Positions 7,953-16,609 of a DNA stretch of 64,000 nucleotides are shown here, in pieces (position 1 is the stretch's first letter; every line of letters starts with the position of its first letter). Below the pieces are notes generated by a model that worked only from the letters and a program-made list of their open reading frames with translations, had not been told where the DNA came from and made no database searches. Source of the stretch: Qipengyuania aquimaris. GTDB taxonomy: Bacteria > Pseudomonadota > Alphaproteobacteria > Sphingomonadales > Sphingomonadaceae. The stretch spans positions 894,281-958,280 of the forward strand of contig NZ_WTYI01000001.1 of NCBI RefSeq assembly GCF_009827445.1, given 5' to 3'. A program made the position numbers and the translations under genes.

Positions 7953-9463
7953 TGACCGTAACCGGGTTCCTTGGCGAGGCGAATGGCATCGCGTGCTGCT
8001 GCAAATAGCGCACCTGCCTTCGCTTCGCATTCTCGTTGTTCATAGCTGGGGTCGCTATCGGCCACGATCCCCGCGCCCGCCTGGACGTGCATGGTCCCGT
8101 CCTGGATGACCGCGGTCCTCAGGACAATGCAACTGTCGAGTGTGCCGTCGGGTGCGAAGTAGCCGACACCACCTGCGTATGCACCGCGCTTCGCCGGTTC
8201 GAGTTCTGCAATGATTTCGCAGGCACGGACCTTGGGCGCGCCGCTGACCGTGCCGGCAGGAAAGCCCGCGAACATGGCATCGAGCGCGTCGAACCTGCTA
8301 TCGAGCGTGCCGGTGACATTGCTGACAATGTGCATGACGTGGCTATATCGTTCGACCGTATAGCTGTCCGTGACGGTGACGGACCCGCTCTGCGCCACCC
8401 GCCCGACATCATTGCGGCCGAGGTCGAGCAACATCAGGTGTTCTGCCAGTTCTTTGGGATCTGCAAGCAGCGAGGCTTCCGCTTCCCGGTCGAGAGCGGG
8501 AGTGGTTCCGCGAGGCCTGGTCCCGGCAATAGGCCGGATCGTCACTTCGTTATGGCGCACCCTGACGAGGATTTCCGGGCTGGAACCGACAATCGCGAAC
8601 CCCGGCATGTCGAGGAAATAAAGGAACGGAGAGGGGTTCACACGCCTCAGGGAGCGATATAGCGCGATCGGAGGAAGGGGGAACGGCGCGGTGAAGCGCT
8701 GGGACAGTACGACCTGGAAGATATCGCCAGCAGCGATGTATTCCTTGGCACGCACTACCATCGTTTCGTAATCTTCCGTCCCCATTGTGGGTTGTGGCTT
8801 GATGTCGGGGAGGGCCGATGTGTCCTCGCGAACAGGAGCGACAGCTCCACTCAGGCGCGCCAGAGTTGTGTCGATTGTCTCCGCCGCACGCGAGACCAGG
8901 TCTTCGTGATCCGCATCATCGGGCCACAAGGGCGCGATGCAGAACAATTGGTCCGACAAATTGTCGAAAATGAGGATGAGGGTGGGCCGGACGAAAAGCA
9001 TGTCCGGAACTTCGAGCGGCGCGGATTTGGGCCGTGGGAGTTTTTCTACGAGTCCGATTGTTTCATAGCCAAAGTATCCTACCAGACACGCAAGGGCGGG
9101 CGGCAGGTCTTCGGGCACATCGAAACGGCATTCGGCTAACAGATCACGTAGTGCGTCCAGTGTCGGCGCGGTGCACGCTTCGAATGCTTCGCGGTCGCGC
9201 TTCCAGGCGCGGTTGATTGCTGCACTGTCGCCCTCGGCACGAAAGACGAGATCGGGGTCCAGCCCAAGTAGGCTGTAACGCCCGCGCACTTCTCCGCCCT
9301 CGACCGATTCAAGCAGGAAATCGCCACGCCCATCCTCCATGAGATTAAGCGCAGCCCCGACCGGGGTCACGGTATCGGCTACGACCTTGCGCCAGACGAG
9401 GGAAGGGCGACCGGCTTCCAGTTCCGCACGGGCGCGTTCGGTTCCCTCGAGATTGTTCGCCAA
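7949..9463 (-). CDS. trpE: Anthranilate synthase component I
   Basis: A 504-residue chorismate-utilising enzyme that makes anthranilate with TrpG. The N-terminal domain has the LLES element (DFLLESVEGGE) that forms the tryptophan feedback site in characterised TrpE. The C-terminal chorismate-binding domain shows IAGTRPRG, LLDLGRNDVGRVA and FPAGTVSGAPKVRA. The start codon is TTG (9461-9463), 8 bases after the ppiD stop, with no nearby ATG. There is therefore no leader-peptide attenuator immediately upstream, and regulation may rely on feedback inhibition. It overlaps the downstream lipoprotein gene by 4 bases. Confidence 0.97.
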   Translation of the reverse strand: MANNLEGTERARAELEAGRPSLVWRKVVADTVTPVGAALNLMEDGRGDFLLESVEGGEVRGRYSLLGLDPDLVFRAEGDSAAINRAWKRDREAFEACTAPTLDALRDLLAECRFDVPEDLPPALACLVGYFGYETIGLVEKLPRPKSAPLEVPDMLFVRPTLILIFDNLSDQLFCIAPLWPDDADHEDLVSRAAETIDTTLARLSGAVAPVREDTSALPDIKPQPTMGTEDYETMVVRAKEYIAAGDIFQVVLSQRFTAPFPLPPIALYRSLRRVNPSPFLYFLDMPGFAIVGSSPEILVRVRHNEVTIRPIAGTRPRGTTPALDREAEASLLADPKELAEHLMLLDLGRNDVGRVAQSGSVTVTDSYTVERYSHVMHIVSNVTGTLDSRFDALDAMFAGFPAGTVSGAPKVRACEIIAELEPAKRGAYAGGVGYFAPDGTLDSCIVLRTAVIQDGTMHVQAGAGIVADSDPSYEQRECEAKAGALFAAARDAIRLAKEPGYGQ

Positions 9464-9471
9464 GAGCGCTC

Positions 9472-11409
9472 TCAGTTCGTTTCGCCGAGCAATTGGCGGC
9501 GCACAGCCGCAATTGCATCGGGATTGCGTTCGACACCGACTTCAGCGCGCATCGCGGCGATCATCTGTTCCGAAAGCTCTGCCGCCCAACCCTGCGATAT
9601 CTGGCCTTTCGCCTGCGCTACAAGCGGGTCGTTCTCTTCGAGCTCGCCGAGCGAGATGTCTTCCAGCGCCACGACATACCAGCCCTGATCCTGGCTGCCT
9701 TGCAGCTTTTTCGTGGTCCCCTCTGCCATCGAGAAGAAGAGTGCCAACGGCGCGGGTACGCTTGCATTACGCATCTGCGCGATTTCTTGGCGGGTGATGT
9801 TGACACCATCCGGATTGGGAAGGGTGACATCCTCGGCTGACAGGGCAGCTGCCAGGCTTGCACCATCCTCAATCCTTTTGAGAACGCGATCCGCCGCCGC
9901 ACGCGCCCCTTCGTTGCCGCGAACACGGCGCCATTCGGCGATCACATTGTCCCGGATTTCCGTAAGCGGCGCGGTTGCCGAAGGGGTAATCGTGCCCACC
10001 TCGTAAACGATGAAATTCTGGCCGTCGGGAAGTGCGGCGATTTCTGGTTCGCCCTCATCGATTTGGAACGCGAAATCGAGCGTCGGAAGCAATGCTTCAG
10101 GCGCGCGCTGCTGCGTTCCGTAGACGAAGCCGGACGCTGTCAGCGGAGCGGTGGACTGGATTTCGAGATCCAGTTCCTCTGCAACAGCCGTCAGCGAGGC
10201 CCCGTCCGCAAGGCGATCCTCGATCGTCGTAGCAAGCTCAGCGATACCTCGCTGACGATTGCGTTCGCGCAGGACGTCCGCGATCTCGCCGCGGACGGAA
10301 GCAAGGCTTTTTGCTGCTTCCTGGTTAACGTCGTCTACGCGGGCGATATGCCAGCCGAGTGGGCTGCGTGCAGGAGCGGTCAGACCGCCTTCGGAAGCCG
10401 AGAAATACGCGTCCGCTACTGCGGCACTCGACTGTTCGAGGACTGTTTCGCGCTCCTGGTTTTCGAGCTGAGCCGTGCGAAAGCCAGCTTCCGCGGCGGC
10501 GGCGGCAAAGCTTTGACCGGAGGAGACACGCTGCGCGATTGCCTCTGCACCTTGGCGGGTTGAAACGATCAGTTGAGTAAAGCTTCGCGTTTCACGAGCG
10601 GCATAGTCTTCCGCATTCTCACGGAAATATTCCTGGATCTGGGTATCGCTCGGCTCGATCGTCTCGCCCAGTGCATCTGCACCGAAGCTTGCATAACGAA
10701 GGCTGCGGCGTTCCGGGCGGACGAACCGCTGCCCATTTTCGGCATAGAACTCACGAAGCTGCGCGTCGGTCGGATTCCCGGTCGGGGCAAAGGCAGCGGC
10801 GGGAATGGCCGCTACGAAGCCACGACGGCGCTCCTTGAATGTGCGCGCATAGGTTTCGGCAATCGAATCCGGCACCAGAGTTCCGTAAGTCGCCGGAATG
10901 ACCGATTGGCGGAAGAACAGCGACGTGCGGACCTGCTGACGCAATTGGGCATCAGTGAGGCTCTGGGCGCTGAGAAACGCCTGATAGGCACCTTCCTCGA
11001 AATTGCCGCTCGGGCCGCGTGCGCCCGGAATCTGCCTGATCTCGCTATTCACCAGGTTACGCCCTGCACGCAGACCGTTTTCTTCGCCCCATGCAATGAG
11101 CACGTAACGGTCGATGAGTCCGCCGAGAACATTGTCGAGCCCGTCACCTGCGAGCAGGGTCTGAATCGTTGCATCCGGATTTTCCTGCCTCACCCGGCGA
11201 AGCGCTTCGCTTGCCGCATCATTGAGCGCCGCCGTCGAGATTTTCTCGTCTCCGACGACAGCGACCCGTTCACCACCTGCAACGCCGCCGAATGCGCCGG
11301 TGCTGGAGACGTCCATGCTGGCGAAGGCGAAGCCGATCAGGCCGAGAAAGGCGAGGGCGATGGCGAGGCCGACCTTCGTCTTAAAGAAGTTCCGGAAAAA
11401 AGTGAGCAT
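9472..11409 (-). CDS. ppiD: PpiD/SurA-type periplasmic peptidyl-prolyl isomerase
   Basis: About 645 residues. An N-terminal membrane anchor (MLTFFRNFFKTKVGLAIALA, hydrophobic to about residue 31) precedes a SurA-N-like region (VAVVGDEKISTAALNDAASE) and a parvulin-like PpiC domain around residues 240-350. The C-terminal half repeats the chaperone-type pattern. PpiD helps outer-membrane and secreted proteins fold as they leave SecYEG. I chose the ATG at 11409; the longer reading adds 26 non-conserved residues. It is the first gene of the ppiD-trpE-...-moaC run and probably provides the promoter for the trp genes. It is divergent from tpiA. Confidence 0.9.
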   Translation of the reverse strand: MLTFFRNFFKTKVGLAIALAFLGLIGFAFASMDVSSTGAFGGVAGGERVAVVGDEKISTAALNDAASEALRRVRQENPDATIQTLLAGDGLDNVLGGLIDRYVLIAWGEENGLRAGRNLVNSEIRQIPGARGPSGNFEEGAYQAFLSAQSLTDAQLRQQVRTSLFFRQSVIPATYGTLVPDSIAETYARTFKERRRGFVAAIPAAAFAPTGNPTDAQLREFYAENGQRFVRPERRSLRYASFGADALGETIEPSDTQIQEYFRENAEDYAARETRSFTQLIVSTRQGAEAIAQRVSSGQSFAAAAAEAGFRTAQLENQERETVLEQSSAAVADAYFSASEGGLTAPARSPLGWHIARVDDVNQEAAKSLASVRGEIADVLRERNRQRGIAELATTIEDRLADGASLTAVAEELDLEIQSTAPLTASGFVYGTQQRAPEALLPTLDFAFQIDEGEPEIAALPDGQNFIVYEVGTITPSATAPLTEIRDNVIAEWRRVRGNEGARAAADRVLKRIEDGASLAAALSAEDVTLPNPDGVNITRQEIAQMRNASVPAPLALFFSMAEGTTKKLQGSQDQGWYVVALEDISLGELEENDPLVAQAKGQISQGWAAELSEQMIAAMRAEVGVERNPDAIAAVRRQLLGETN

Positions 11410-11623
11410 GACTTGCGGGAATGCCTCTTCAGTGCTTTGGGGCGCACCGCACCCGCTGGGGGTACGAAGCGATACCGTTTCGAGCACGGCGCTTTATCCG
11501 CCATGCGACCTCCCCGCAACAGGTGCTGTCCGCTTTTGACGCAATTACAAGCCCGGTCTGGCGATTGCGCGCGCGCTCTCTATATAGCGCCAGCCAGATT
11601 TGATGACGTGACAGGAAATTTAC

Positions 11624-12385
11624 ATGGCCGATCGGCCCTATATTGTTGGCAATTGGAAAATGAACGGCACGCGTGCAATGCTCAGCGAAGCACGCGCGAT
11701 CGATCGTGCTGCCCAGCGTTACATGAAGGCGGAAGTCGCCGTTGCGCCCCCATATACCTTGATCCATGCCGTCCATCGCGAAGCGGAACAGATCGGCGTG
11801 GGCGCCCAGGATTGCCACCCAGGTGCAGAAGGTGCGCACACCGGCGATATCTCCGCCACCATGCTGGCCGATGCCGGTGCGAAATTCGTGATCCTCGGGC
11901 ACAGCGAACGACGCGGTGCCCACGGCGAATCGAACGATCTTATCAATGCGAAGATCGAAAGCGCCCTCGACGGGGGTCTTCGGATCATTTTGTGCTGCGG
12001 TGAGAGCCTCGATCTGCGCGATTCGGGTAAGGCTGAAGAGTTCGTTTTGGGACAGCTGAGCGCGAGCCTGCCGAAAATCGAAGATGCGGGCGAACGCGTC
12101 ACCGTCGCGTACGAACCAATCTGGGCAATCGGCACCGGGCGTACGGCGACCGTTGAAGATATCGCCTCGATGCATGCGGCCATTCGCAAACTTCTCGATG
12201 AGACCTATGGTCCCGAGCAGTCCGCAGGGGTTCGCATCCTCTACGGTGGCTCCGTCAATCCCGATAATGCGAGTGACATCCTGTCTACTCCGGAAGTCGG
12301 CGGTGCACTAGTCGGCGGGGCAAGCCTCTCGGCAGAGAGTTTCCTGGGCATCGTGGTTGCCGCATCCGAGGCAGAGGACGCCTAA
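11624..12385 (+). CDS. tpiA: Triosephosphate isomerase
   Basis: A 253-residue TIM that interconverts dihydroxyacetone phosphate and glyceraldehyde 3-phosphate. Catalytic residues are visible: the lysine in GNWKMNG (about 12), the histidine in LGHSERR (about 93), and the glutamate in AYEPIWAIGTG (about 165). The phosphate-binding GGSVNPDNA and LVGGASL are also present. An AGGA ribosome-binding site precedes the ATG. It is divergent from ppiD across a 214-bp gap and co-directional with secG 76 bp downstream, a common alphaproteobacterial order (tpiA-secG-pyrG). Confidence 0.98.
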   Translation: MADRPYIVGNWKMNGTRAMLSEARAIDRAAQRYMKAEVAVAPPYTLIHAVHREAEQIGVGAQDCHPGAEGAHTGDISATMLADAGAKFVILGHSERRGAHGESNDLINAKIESALDGGLRIILCCGESLDLRDSGKAEEFVLGQLSASLPKIEDAGERVTVAYEPIWAIGTGRTATVEDIASMHAAIRKLLDETYGPEQSAGVRILYGGSVNPDNASDILSTPEVGGALVGGASLSAESFLGIVVAASEAEDA

Positions 12386-12461
12386 GTCGCAAACCTTGCC
12401 GTTTCACGTACGCACGCTTAGATGCTGCGCGTCAAATCCAATTCGATCGAGATAGATACCC

Positions 12462-12821
12462 ATGTTTCTCTTCCTCACCGTCGTTCAGGCGATTGTCGCG
12501 GCAGCGCTCGTTGGCGTAATCCTCATGCAGCGCAGCGAAGGCGGTGGCCTTGGTATTGGCGGCAGCCCCTCGGGCATGCTCAGTGCGCGTGGTGCGGCGG
12601 ACTTCCTGACCCGTTCCACGAAGTGGCTGGCAATTGCCTTTGTCGCGCTTTCGATAGCCTTGGCTGCGATGGCTGTGGAAGGCGTCGGCGCAGACGGTGT
12701 TGAATCGACCCTCGATCGCTCGGTCACACCTTCCGAGACCGTTGATCCGCTGGGCGGCCCGGGCGCGGCACCGGCACCGGACGCTGCACCAGCGGAGCCT
12801 GTCGACCCGCTGGCCGACTAA
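12462..12821 (+). CDS. secG: Preprotein translocase subunit SecG
   Basis: A 119-residue small inner-membrane protein and partner of SecYE in protein export. Two hydrophobic helices (about residues 2-20 and 53-70) flank the conserved cytoplasmic loop VILMQRSEGGGLGIGG and the NPLTR-like DFLTRSTKWLA. The tail from about residue 85 is Pro/Ala-rich and acidic (ending EPVDPLAD), typical of alphaproteobacterial SecG and absent from E. coli SecG. It lies between tpiA and pyrG. Confidence 0.94.
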   Translation: MFLFLTVVQAIVAAALVGVILMQRSEGGGLGIGGSPSGMLSARGAADFLTRSTKWLAIAFVALSIALAAMAVEGVGADGVESTLDRSVTPSETVDPLGGPGAAPAPDAAPAEPVDPLAD

Positions 12822-12922
12822 GCCAAAAACAACCTATTTCGCTGGCGTCTGTGGACGGCGCGCAATTCTGCGCGTCTTTATCCTTGCGCCGACTCACTCC
12901 CCACGCTTAAGGCCCAACTCCC

Positions 12923-14557
12923 ATGGCGCGGTATATTTTCATCACCGGCGGCGTGGTCTCCTCGCTCGGCAAAGGTCTCATGGCTGCGAGCCTCGCGGCG
13001 CTTCTTCAGGCGCGCGGGTACAAGGTCCGCATCCGCAAATTCGATCCCTACCTCAATGTCGATCCGGGCACGATGAGCCCGTATCAGCATGGCGAAGTCT
13101 ATGTGACGGACGACGGGGCTGAGACCGATCTCGATCTCGGTCACTACGAACGCTTCACCGGCGTTTCGGCCCACCAGGGCGACAACATCACTTCGGGCAG
13201 GGTTTACCAGCAGATTATCGCTAAGGAACGCCGCGGCGATTACCTCGGCGCGACGGTCCAGGTGGTCCCGCATGTGACCGATGCGATCAAGGAATTCGCG
13301 CTCGCGGGTCAGGACGACCACGATTTCATCCTGTGCGAAATCGGTGGCACGGTCGGCGATATTGAGAGCCTCCCTTTCATGGAGGCGATCCGCCAGCTGC
13401 GTAACGAGCTCGAGCCGATGCAGTCACTCAGCGTCCATGTGACGCTGGTGCCCTACATTGCGGCAGCAGGTGAGCTGAAAACCAAGCCGACCCAGCACTC
13501 GGTCCGAGAACTTGCCAGCCTCGGGATCAAGCCCGATGTGCTTTTGTGCCGCGCAGAGCATCCCATTCCCGACGGCGAACGCCAGAAGATCGCGAACTTC
13601 TGCAACGTTCGCAAAGAAGCGGTAATCCCCGCTCTCGATGCACCGTCGATCTATTCGGTACCGCTCCAGTATCACGGCGAAGGTCTCGACACCGAGGTCC
13701 TGCGCGGCTTCGGCATCACCGATGCGCCCGAACCCGATTTGTCACGCTGGTACGATGTGGTGGATCGCCACTCCAATCCAGAGGGCGAAGTCACTATTGG
13801 TGTGGTCGGAAAATACGTCGGACTGCAGGACGCCTACAAATCGTTGAACGAAGCGCTTGTTCACGGCGGTATGGCCCACCGGGTCAAGGTCAACATCAAG
13901 TGGATCGATGCGGAGGTCTTCGAACAGGGTGACAGCGATATCGCAGCCCAGCTCGAGCCGATGCACGGCATTCTCGTGCCCGGCGGCTTCGGTGAACGCG
14001 GCAGCGAAGGAAAGATCGCAGCCGTCCGCTTCGCCCGCGAACGCAAGGTGCCTTTCCTCGGCATTTGCCTGGGGATGCAGATGGCCTGCATCGAAGGTGC
14101 GCGCTCGGCAGGTTTCGACAAGGCAAGCTCGACAGAGTTCGGTCGTACAGAAGAGCCGGTTGTCGGTATCATTACCGAATGGATGACGCAGGAAGGGCTT
14201 GAAAAGCGCGAAGCGGGTGGGGACCTGGGCGGAACGATGCGCCTGGGTGCCTACGACGCAAAGCTTGCCGCTAACAGCCATGTGTCCGCAATCTATGGCG
14301 GCAAGAGCGAGATCTCCGAGCGGCATCGCCATCGCTACGAGGTCAACGGCGCTTATATCGAGCCGCTGGAGAAGCAGGGCCTCATCTTTTCCGGCATGTC
14401 ACCCGATGGACTGCTGCCGGAAATCGTCGAACGGCCTGACCATCCTTGGTTCGTTGGCGTCCAATTCCACCCTGAATTGAAGTCCAAACCCTTTGATCCG
14501 CATCCACTTTTTGCGGGTTTCATAGGCGCTGCACTGGATCAGGAACGCCTAGTCTAA
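12923..14557 (+). CDS. pyrG: CTP synthase
   Basis: A 544-residue enzyme that aminates UTP to CTP using glutamine. The N-terminal synthetase domain starts [18 protein letters not shown] (P-loop-like) and contains [15 protein letters not shown] and [15 protein letters not shown]. The C-terminal class I glutaminase has the PGGFGERG loop, the nucleophile cysteine in [13 protein letters not shown] and the His-Glu pair in [12 protein letters not shown]. Length and motifs are full. Downstream are hairpins that may end the tpiA-secG-pyrG transcript. Confidence 0.98.
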   Translation: MARYIFITGGVVSSLGKGLMAASLAALLQARGYKVRIRKFDPYLNVDPGTMSPYQHGEVYVTDDGAETDLDLGHYERFTGVSAHQGDNITSGRVYQQIIAKERRGDYLGATVQVVPHVTDAIKEFALAGQDDHDFILCEIGGTVGDIESLPFMEAIRQLRNELEPMQSLSVHVTLVPYIAAAGELKTKPTQHSVRELASLGIKPDVLLCRAEHPIPDGERQKIANFCNVRKEAVIPALDAPSIYSVPLQYHGEGLDTEVLRGFGITDAPEPDLSRWYDVVDRHSNPEGEVTIGVVGKYVGLQDAYKSLNEALVHGGMAHRVKVNIKWIDAEVFEQGDSDIAAQLEPMHGILVPGGFGERGSEGKIAAVRFARERKVPFLGICLGMQMACIEGARSAGFDKASSTEFGRTEEPVVGIITEWMTQEGLEKREAGGDLGGTMRLGAYDAKLAANSHVSAIYGGKSEISERHRHRYEVNGAYIEPLEKQGLIFSGMSPDGLLPEIVERPDHPWFVGVQFHPELKSKPFDPHPLFAGFIGAALDQERLV

Positions 14558-14640
14558 AAAAAAATTGGGACCACCATGTGAACGTAAACACTTGTTTTCT
14601 CACATGTCGGTTTTCTACAAATTGTATGAGCACGACACTA

Positions 14641-14676
14641 GGCTCCCTCTCCGCCGAGAGGGGGCCTTTATCTTTT
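14641..14676 (+). terminator. Intrinsic terminator downstream of pyrG
   Basis: GGCTCCCTCTC (14641-14651) pairs with GAGAGGGGGCC (14656-14666, with one G-T pair) around a short loop, followed by TTTATCTTTT. The position is 84 bases after the pyrG stop. Confidence 0.8.
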
Positions 14677-14831
14677 GTTGCATTTGATGCAGACACTACT
14701 GAGTTCAGCGGTCGCAGACCCTTGAATTTACAGACTAACGCTGCGCCAGCAAGCGGTGGGCTTGCCTCGAGTTCGGTTGTCTTCTGCGACCCGGACGGCC
14801 GAATTAGGGGCTTGGCGGCGCTAGACGTCGC

Positions 14832-14867
14832 GGGGGCGGAACCTTCGGGTTCCGCCCCCTTTCATTT
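14832..14867 (+). terminator. Strong GC hairpin with TTCG loop
   Basis: GGGGGCGGAACC (14832-14843) and GGTTCCGCCCCC (14848-14859) form a perfect 12-bp stem closed by TTCG, followed on the plus strand by TTTCATTT. It also lies 28 bases after the minus-strand sHSP stop codon, so it may end that transcript. The T-rich side is on the plus strand, however. Confidence 0.7.
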
Positions 14868-14886
14868 CACACGTCAATTCGAAAGA

Positions 14887-15354
14887 TCAGGCAGCAGCGC
14901 TGTCGTCGTCATCCTTGACGATTTCGAGCGGCTTCTGACCGCCGATCGCGATCTTCTTGGGCTTCATCGCCTCCGGCACTTCGCGAACGAGATCGATGAC
15001 GAGCATGCCGTCCTTGAGATCGGCATTTTCAACGCGCACGTAATCCGCCAGGTCGAAACGGCGTTCAAAGCCGCGGTTCGCGATGCCGACGTGCAGCATG
15101 TCGCCTTCGGGCTGGTCGTCGCGCTTGCGTCCGTGGATGGTCAGCAGGTTCTGCTGTGCGGTGATATCGAGGTCTTCGGGACGGAAGCCCGCGACTGCCA
15201 GCGTGATGCGATATTCGTCATCGTCGCGGCGCTCGATATTGAAAGGGGGATAATTATCGCCACCGGCATTGCGAGCCTGGCGTTCCATCAGGTCGAACAG
15301 GCGGTCGAAACCGACGGTGGAACGGCGATAGGGTGTTGTATCAAAACGGTTCAT
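14887..15354 (-). CDS. Small heat-shock protein (Hsp20/alpha-crystallin family)
   Basis: A 155-residue sHSP of the class A (IbpA-like) type. It binds unfolding proteins and holds them for refolding by DnaK/ClpB. The N-terminus has TPYRRSTVGFDRLFDLME, where IbpA-type proteins carry a related FDRLFDL motif. The alpha-crystallin domain runs from about residue 38 (YPPFNIERRDDDEYRITLAV) to ERRFDLADYVRV and DGMLVIDL. The tail holds PKKIAIG, an IxI-type segment for oligomer assembly. I chose the ATG at 15354, which is preceded by AGAGGA within a ROSE-like hairpin and a RpoH-type promoter. Confidence 0.95.
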   Translation of the reverse strand: MNRFDTTPYRRSTVGFDRLFDLMERQARNAGGDNYPPFNIERRDDDEYRITLAVAGFRPEDLDITAQQNLLTIHGRKRDDQPEGDMLHVGIANRGFERRFDLADYVRVENADLKDGMLVIDLVREVPEAMKPKKIAIGGQKPLEIVKDDDDSAAA

Positions 15355-15436
15355 CGAAACAAATCCTCTGTTGAGCAATTTGACAATATGAGGAGCCCGA
15401 AACCGGCGCTCCGATATCGCTGCCTCGTGCAGCGAC
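15355..15436 (-). promoter_or_regulatory. ROSE-like RNA thermometer in the sHSP 5' UTR
   Basis: Just before the start codon the transcript can fold positions 15381-15361 (minus strand) into a hairpin. AAUUGCUC pairs with GAGGAUU around an AACA loop. This buries the AGAGGA ribosome-binding site against the UUGCU motif, leaving a G-G and a U-U mismatch at the places where characterised ROSE elements have them. ROSE elements control sHSP genes in many alphaproteobacteria and open on heating. The full upstream folding of the roughly 80-base leader was not computed. Confidence 0.75.
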
Positions 15437-15442
15437 AGAACC

Positions 15443-15471
15443 AAGATAGTCAGCGACCAAACGCTTTCAAG
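15443..15471 (-). promoter_or_regulatory. RpoH (sigma-32) type promoter of the sHSP gene
   Basis: On the minus strand CTTGAAA (15471-15465) is followed after 15 bases by CTATCTT (15449-15443). This matches the heat-shock sigma consensus CTTGAAA with a CYTATNT-type -10 seen in alphaproteobacteria. It predicts a transcript start near 15436 and a leader of about 80 bases. Confidence 0.75.
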
Positions 15472-15524
15472 CCGCCCGCCTGTCAGCTAAGTCGTTCTTC
15501 CACACAAGCCCCGAAGGACACCCG

Positions 15525-15791
15525 ATGAGCCAGCCCAAGATCGATATCTACACCAAGTTCGGCTGTGGCTTCTGTTATCGCGCGAAAAGCCTGCTCGACA
15601 GCAAGGGTGCCGATTACGCGGAACACGACATCACGATGGGCGGTCCCAAGCGCGACGAAATGCTTGAGCGCGCGCCCAACGCGCGAACGGTGCCGCAGAT
15701 CTTCATCGGCGAAACATACGTTGGCGGATCGGATGAACTTGCCGCGCTCGAGCGGGCGGGCAAGCTGGACGCGCTGCTGGCTGCAGAATGA
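15525..15791 (+). CDS. grxC: Glutaredoxin 3
   Basis: An 88-residue thioredoxin-fold protein that uses glutathione to reduce disulfides. The active site reads CGFC (FGCGFCYRAK, about residues 14-17) instead of the usual CPYC. The glutathione-binding elements TVPQIFIGETYVGGSDEL are conserved. It is divergent from the sHSP gene. It overlaps the downstream nitrilase-family gene by 4 bases, a frequent partner order in alphaproteobacteria. Confidence 0.93.
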   Translation: MSQPKIDIYTKFGCGFCYRAKSLLDSKGADYAEHDITMGGPKRDEMLERAPNARTVPQIFIGETYVGGSDELAALERAGKLDALLAAE

Positions 15792-16603
15792 CCCGGGTTG
15801 CCCTGTTCCAGCCGACTACCGGTATAGACCCGTCGCGCAATGCTGCTGCGTTGGTCGAGGCCATCGGATCGGCGGCCCGGGGCGGGGCACAGATGCTTTT
15901 TACTCCCGAGATGTCGGGGCTGCTCGATCGCGATCGCAAGCGAGCTGCGGGCAATATCGTGCATGAGAGCAGCGATCCCGTCCTCGCCGCTGTGAGGAGC
16001 GAGGCAGCGAAGCGCGGGCTTTGGGTCCATCTCGGTTCGCTTGCAGTCGACGCGGGCGAGGGCAAGTGGGCCAACCGCGGCTTCGTCATCGATGAGACCG
16101 GCGACATCGCTGCGCGCTATGACAAGATGCACATGTTCGATGTCGATCTGGACAGCGGGGAGAGTTGGCGGGAATCGAACGCCTACCGGCCTGGCGACAA
16201 GGTCGTCACCGTCGATTGTCCGGTGGGTAAGCTGGGCCTCACCATCTGCTACGATCTTCGCTTTCCTGCACTTTACGAGGCGCTCGGCCGCCTTGAATGC
16301 GATGCCATCGCTACTCCCGCAGCGTTCACGGTTCCCACCGGGAAAGCTCATTGGCATGTCATGCAGCGCGCGCGCGCCATCGAAGCCAGCTCTTTCGTCA
16401 TCGCCGCGGCACAGTCGGGCAAGCACGAGGACGGTCGCGAAACCTACGGGCACAGCCTCGTCGTGGATCCCTGGGGCGAAGTCATTCTGGACATGGGCGA
16501 AGGCGGTGGTGATCTCGGTTTTGCGGAGATCGATCGCAGCCGCATAGAAACCGTGCGTGCACAGGTGCCGAGCCTTGCCAATCGGCGAGAAATCGCCATT
16601 TAG
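15788..16603 (+). CDS. Carbon-nitrogen hydrolase (Nit-type omega-amidase family)
   Basis: A 271-residue nitrilase-superfamily amidase. The Glu-Lys-Cys triad is visible: Glu in MLFTPEMSG (about 41), Lys in RYDKMHMFDV (about 115), and Cys in LTICYDLRFPALYE (about 158). The closest pattern is Nit1/Nit2, proteins that hydrolyse deaminated glutathione or omega-amides. Adjacency to glutaredoxin (4-base overlap) supports a glutathione repair role, but that is inference. The DUF1178 gene follows after 6 bases. Confidence 0.9.
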   Translation: MTRVALFQPTTGIDPSRNAAALVEAIGSAARGGAQMLFTPEMSGLLDRDRKRAAGNIVHESSDPVLAAVRSEAAKRGLWVHLGSLAVDAGEGKWANRGFVIDETGDIAARYDKMHMFDVDLDSGESWRESNAYRPGDKVVTVDCPVGKLGLTICYDLRFPALYEALGRLECDAIATPAAFTVPTGKAHWHVMQRARAIEASSFVIAAAQSGKHEDGRETYGHSLVVDPWGEVILDMGEGGGDLGFAEIDRSRIETVRAQVPSLANRREIAI

Positions 16604-16609
16604 GCGCCC

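Larger units (their letters stand above)
14558..14886. other. Intergenic region with three hairpins, between pyrG and the sHSP gene
   Basis: No convincing protein gene is visible in these 329 bases. There is an inverted repeat, CATGTGA (14575-14581) with TCACATG (14600-14606), followed by TTTTCT. A stronger GC hairpin ending in T-rich DNA lies at 14641-14676. A very strong 12-bp stem with a TTCG loop lies at 14832-14859. The roughly 155 bases between the second and third hairpins are unassigned and could hold a small RNA on the plus strand. I could not identify a clear -35/-10 pair there. Confidence 0.6.

Noticed and set aside
9464..9480. Tryptophan attenuator before trpE
   Set aside because: Only 8 bases separate ppiD and trpE, leaving no room for a leader peptide and stem loops.
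10573..12003. 476-residue plus-strand frame over ppiD and the tpiA start
   Set aside because: Covers parts of two real genes on both strands; Cys/Arg-rich composition and no family.
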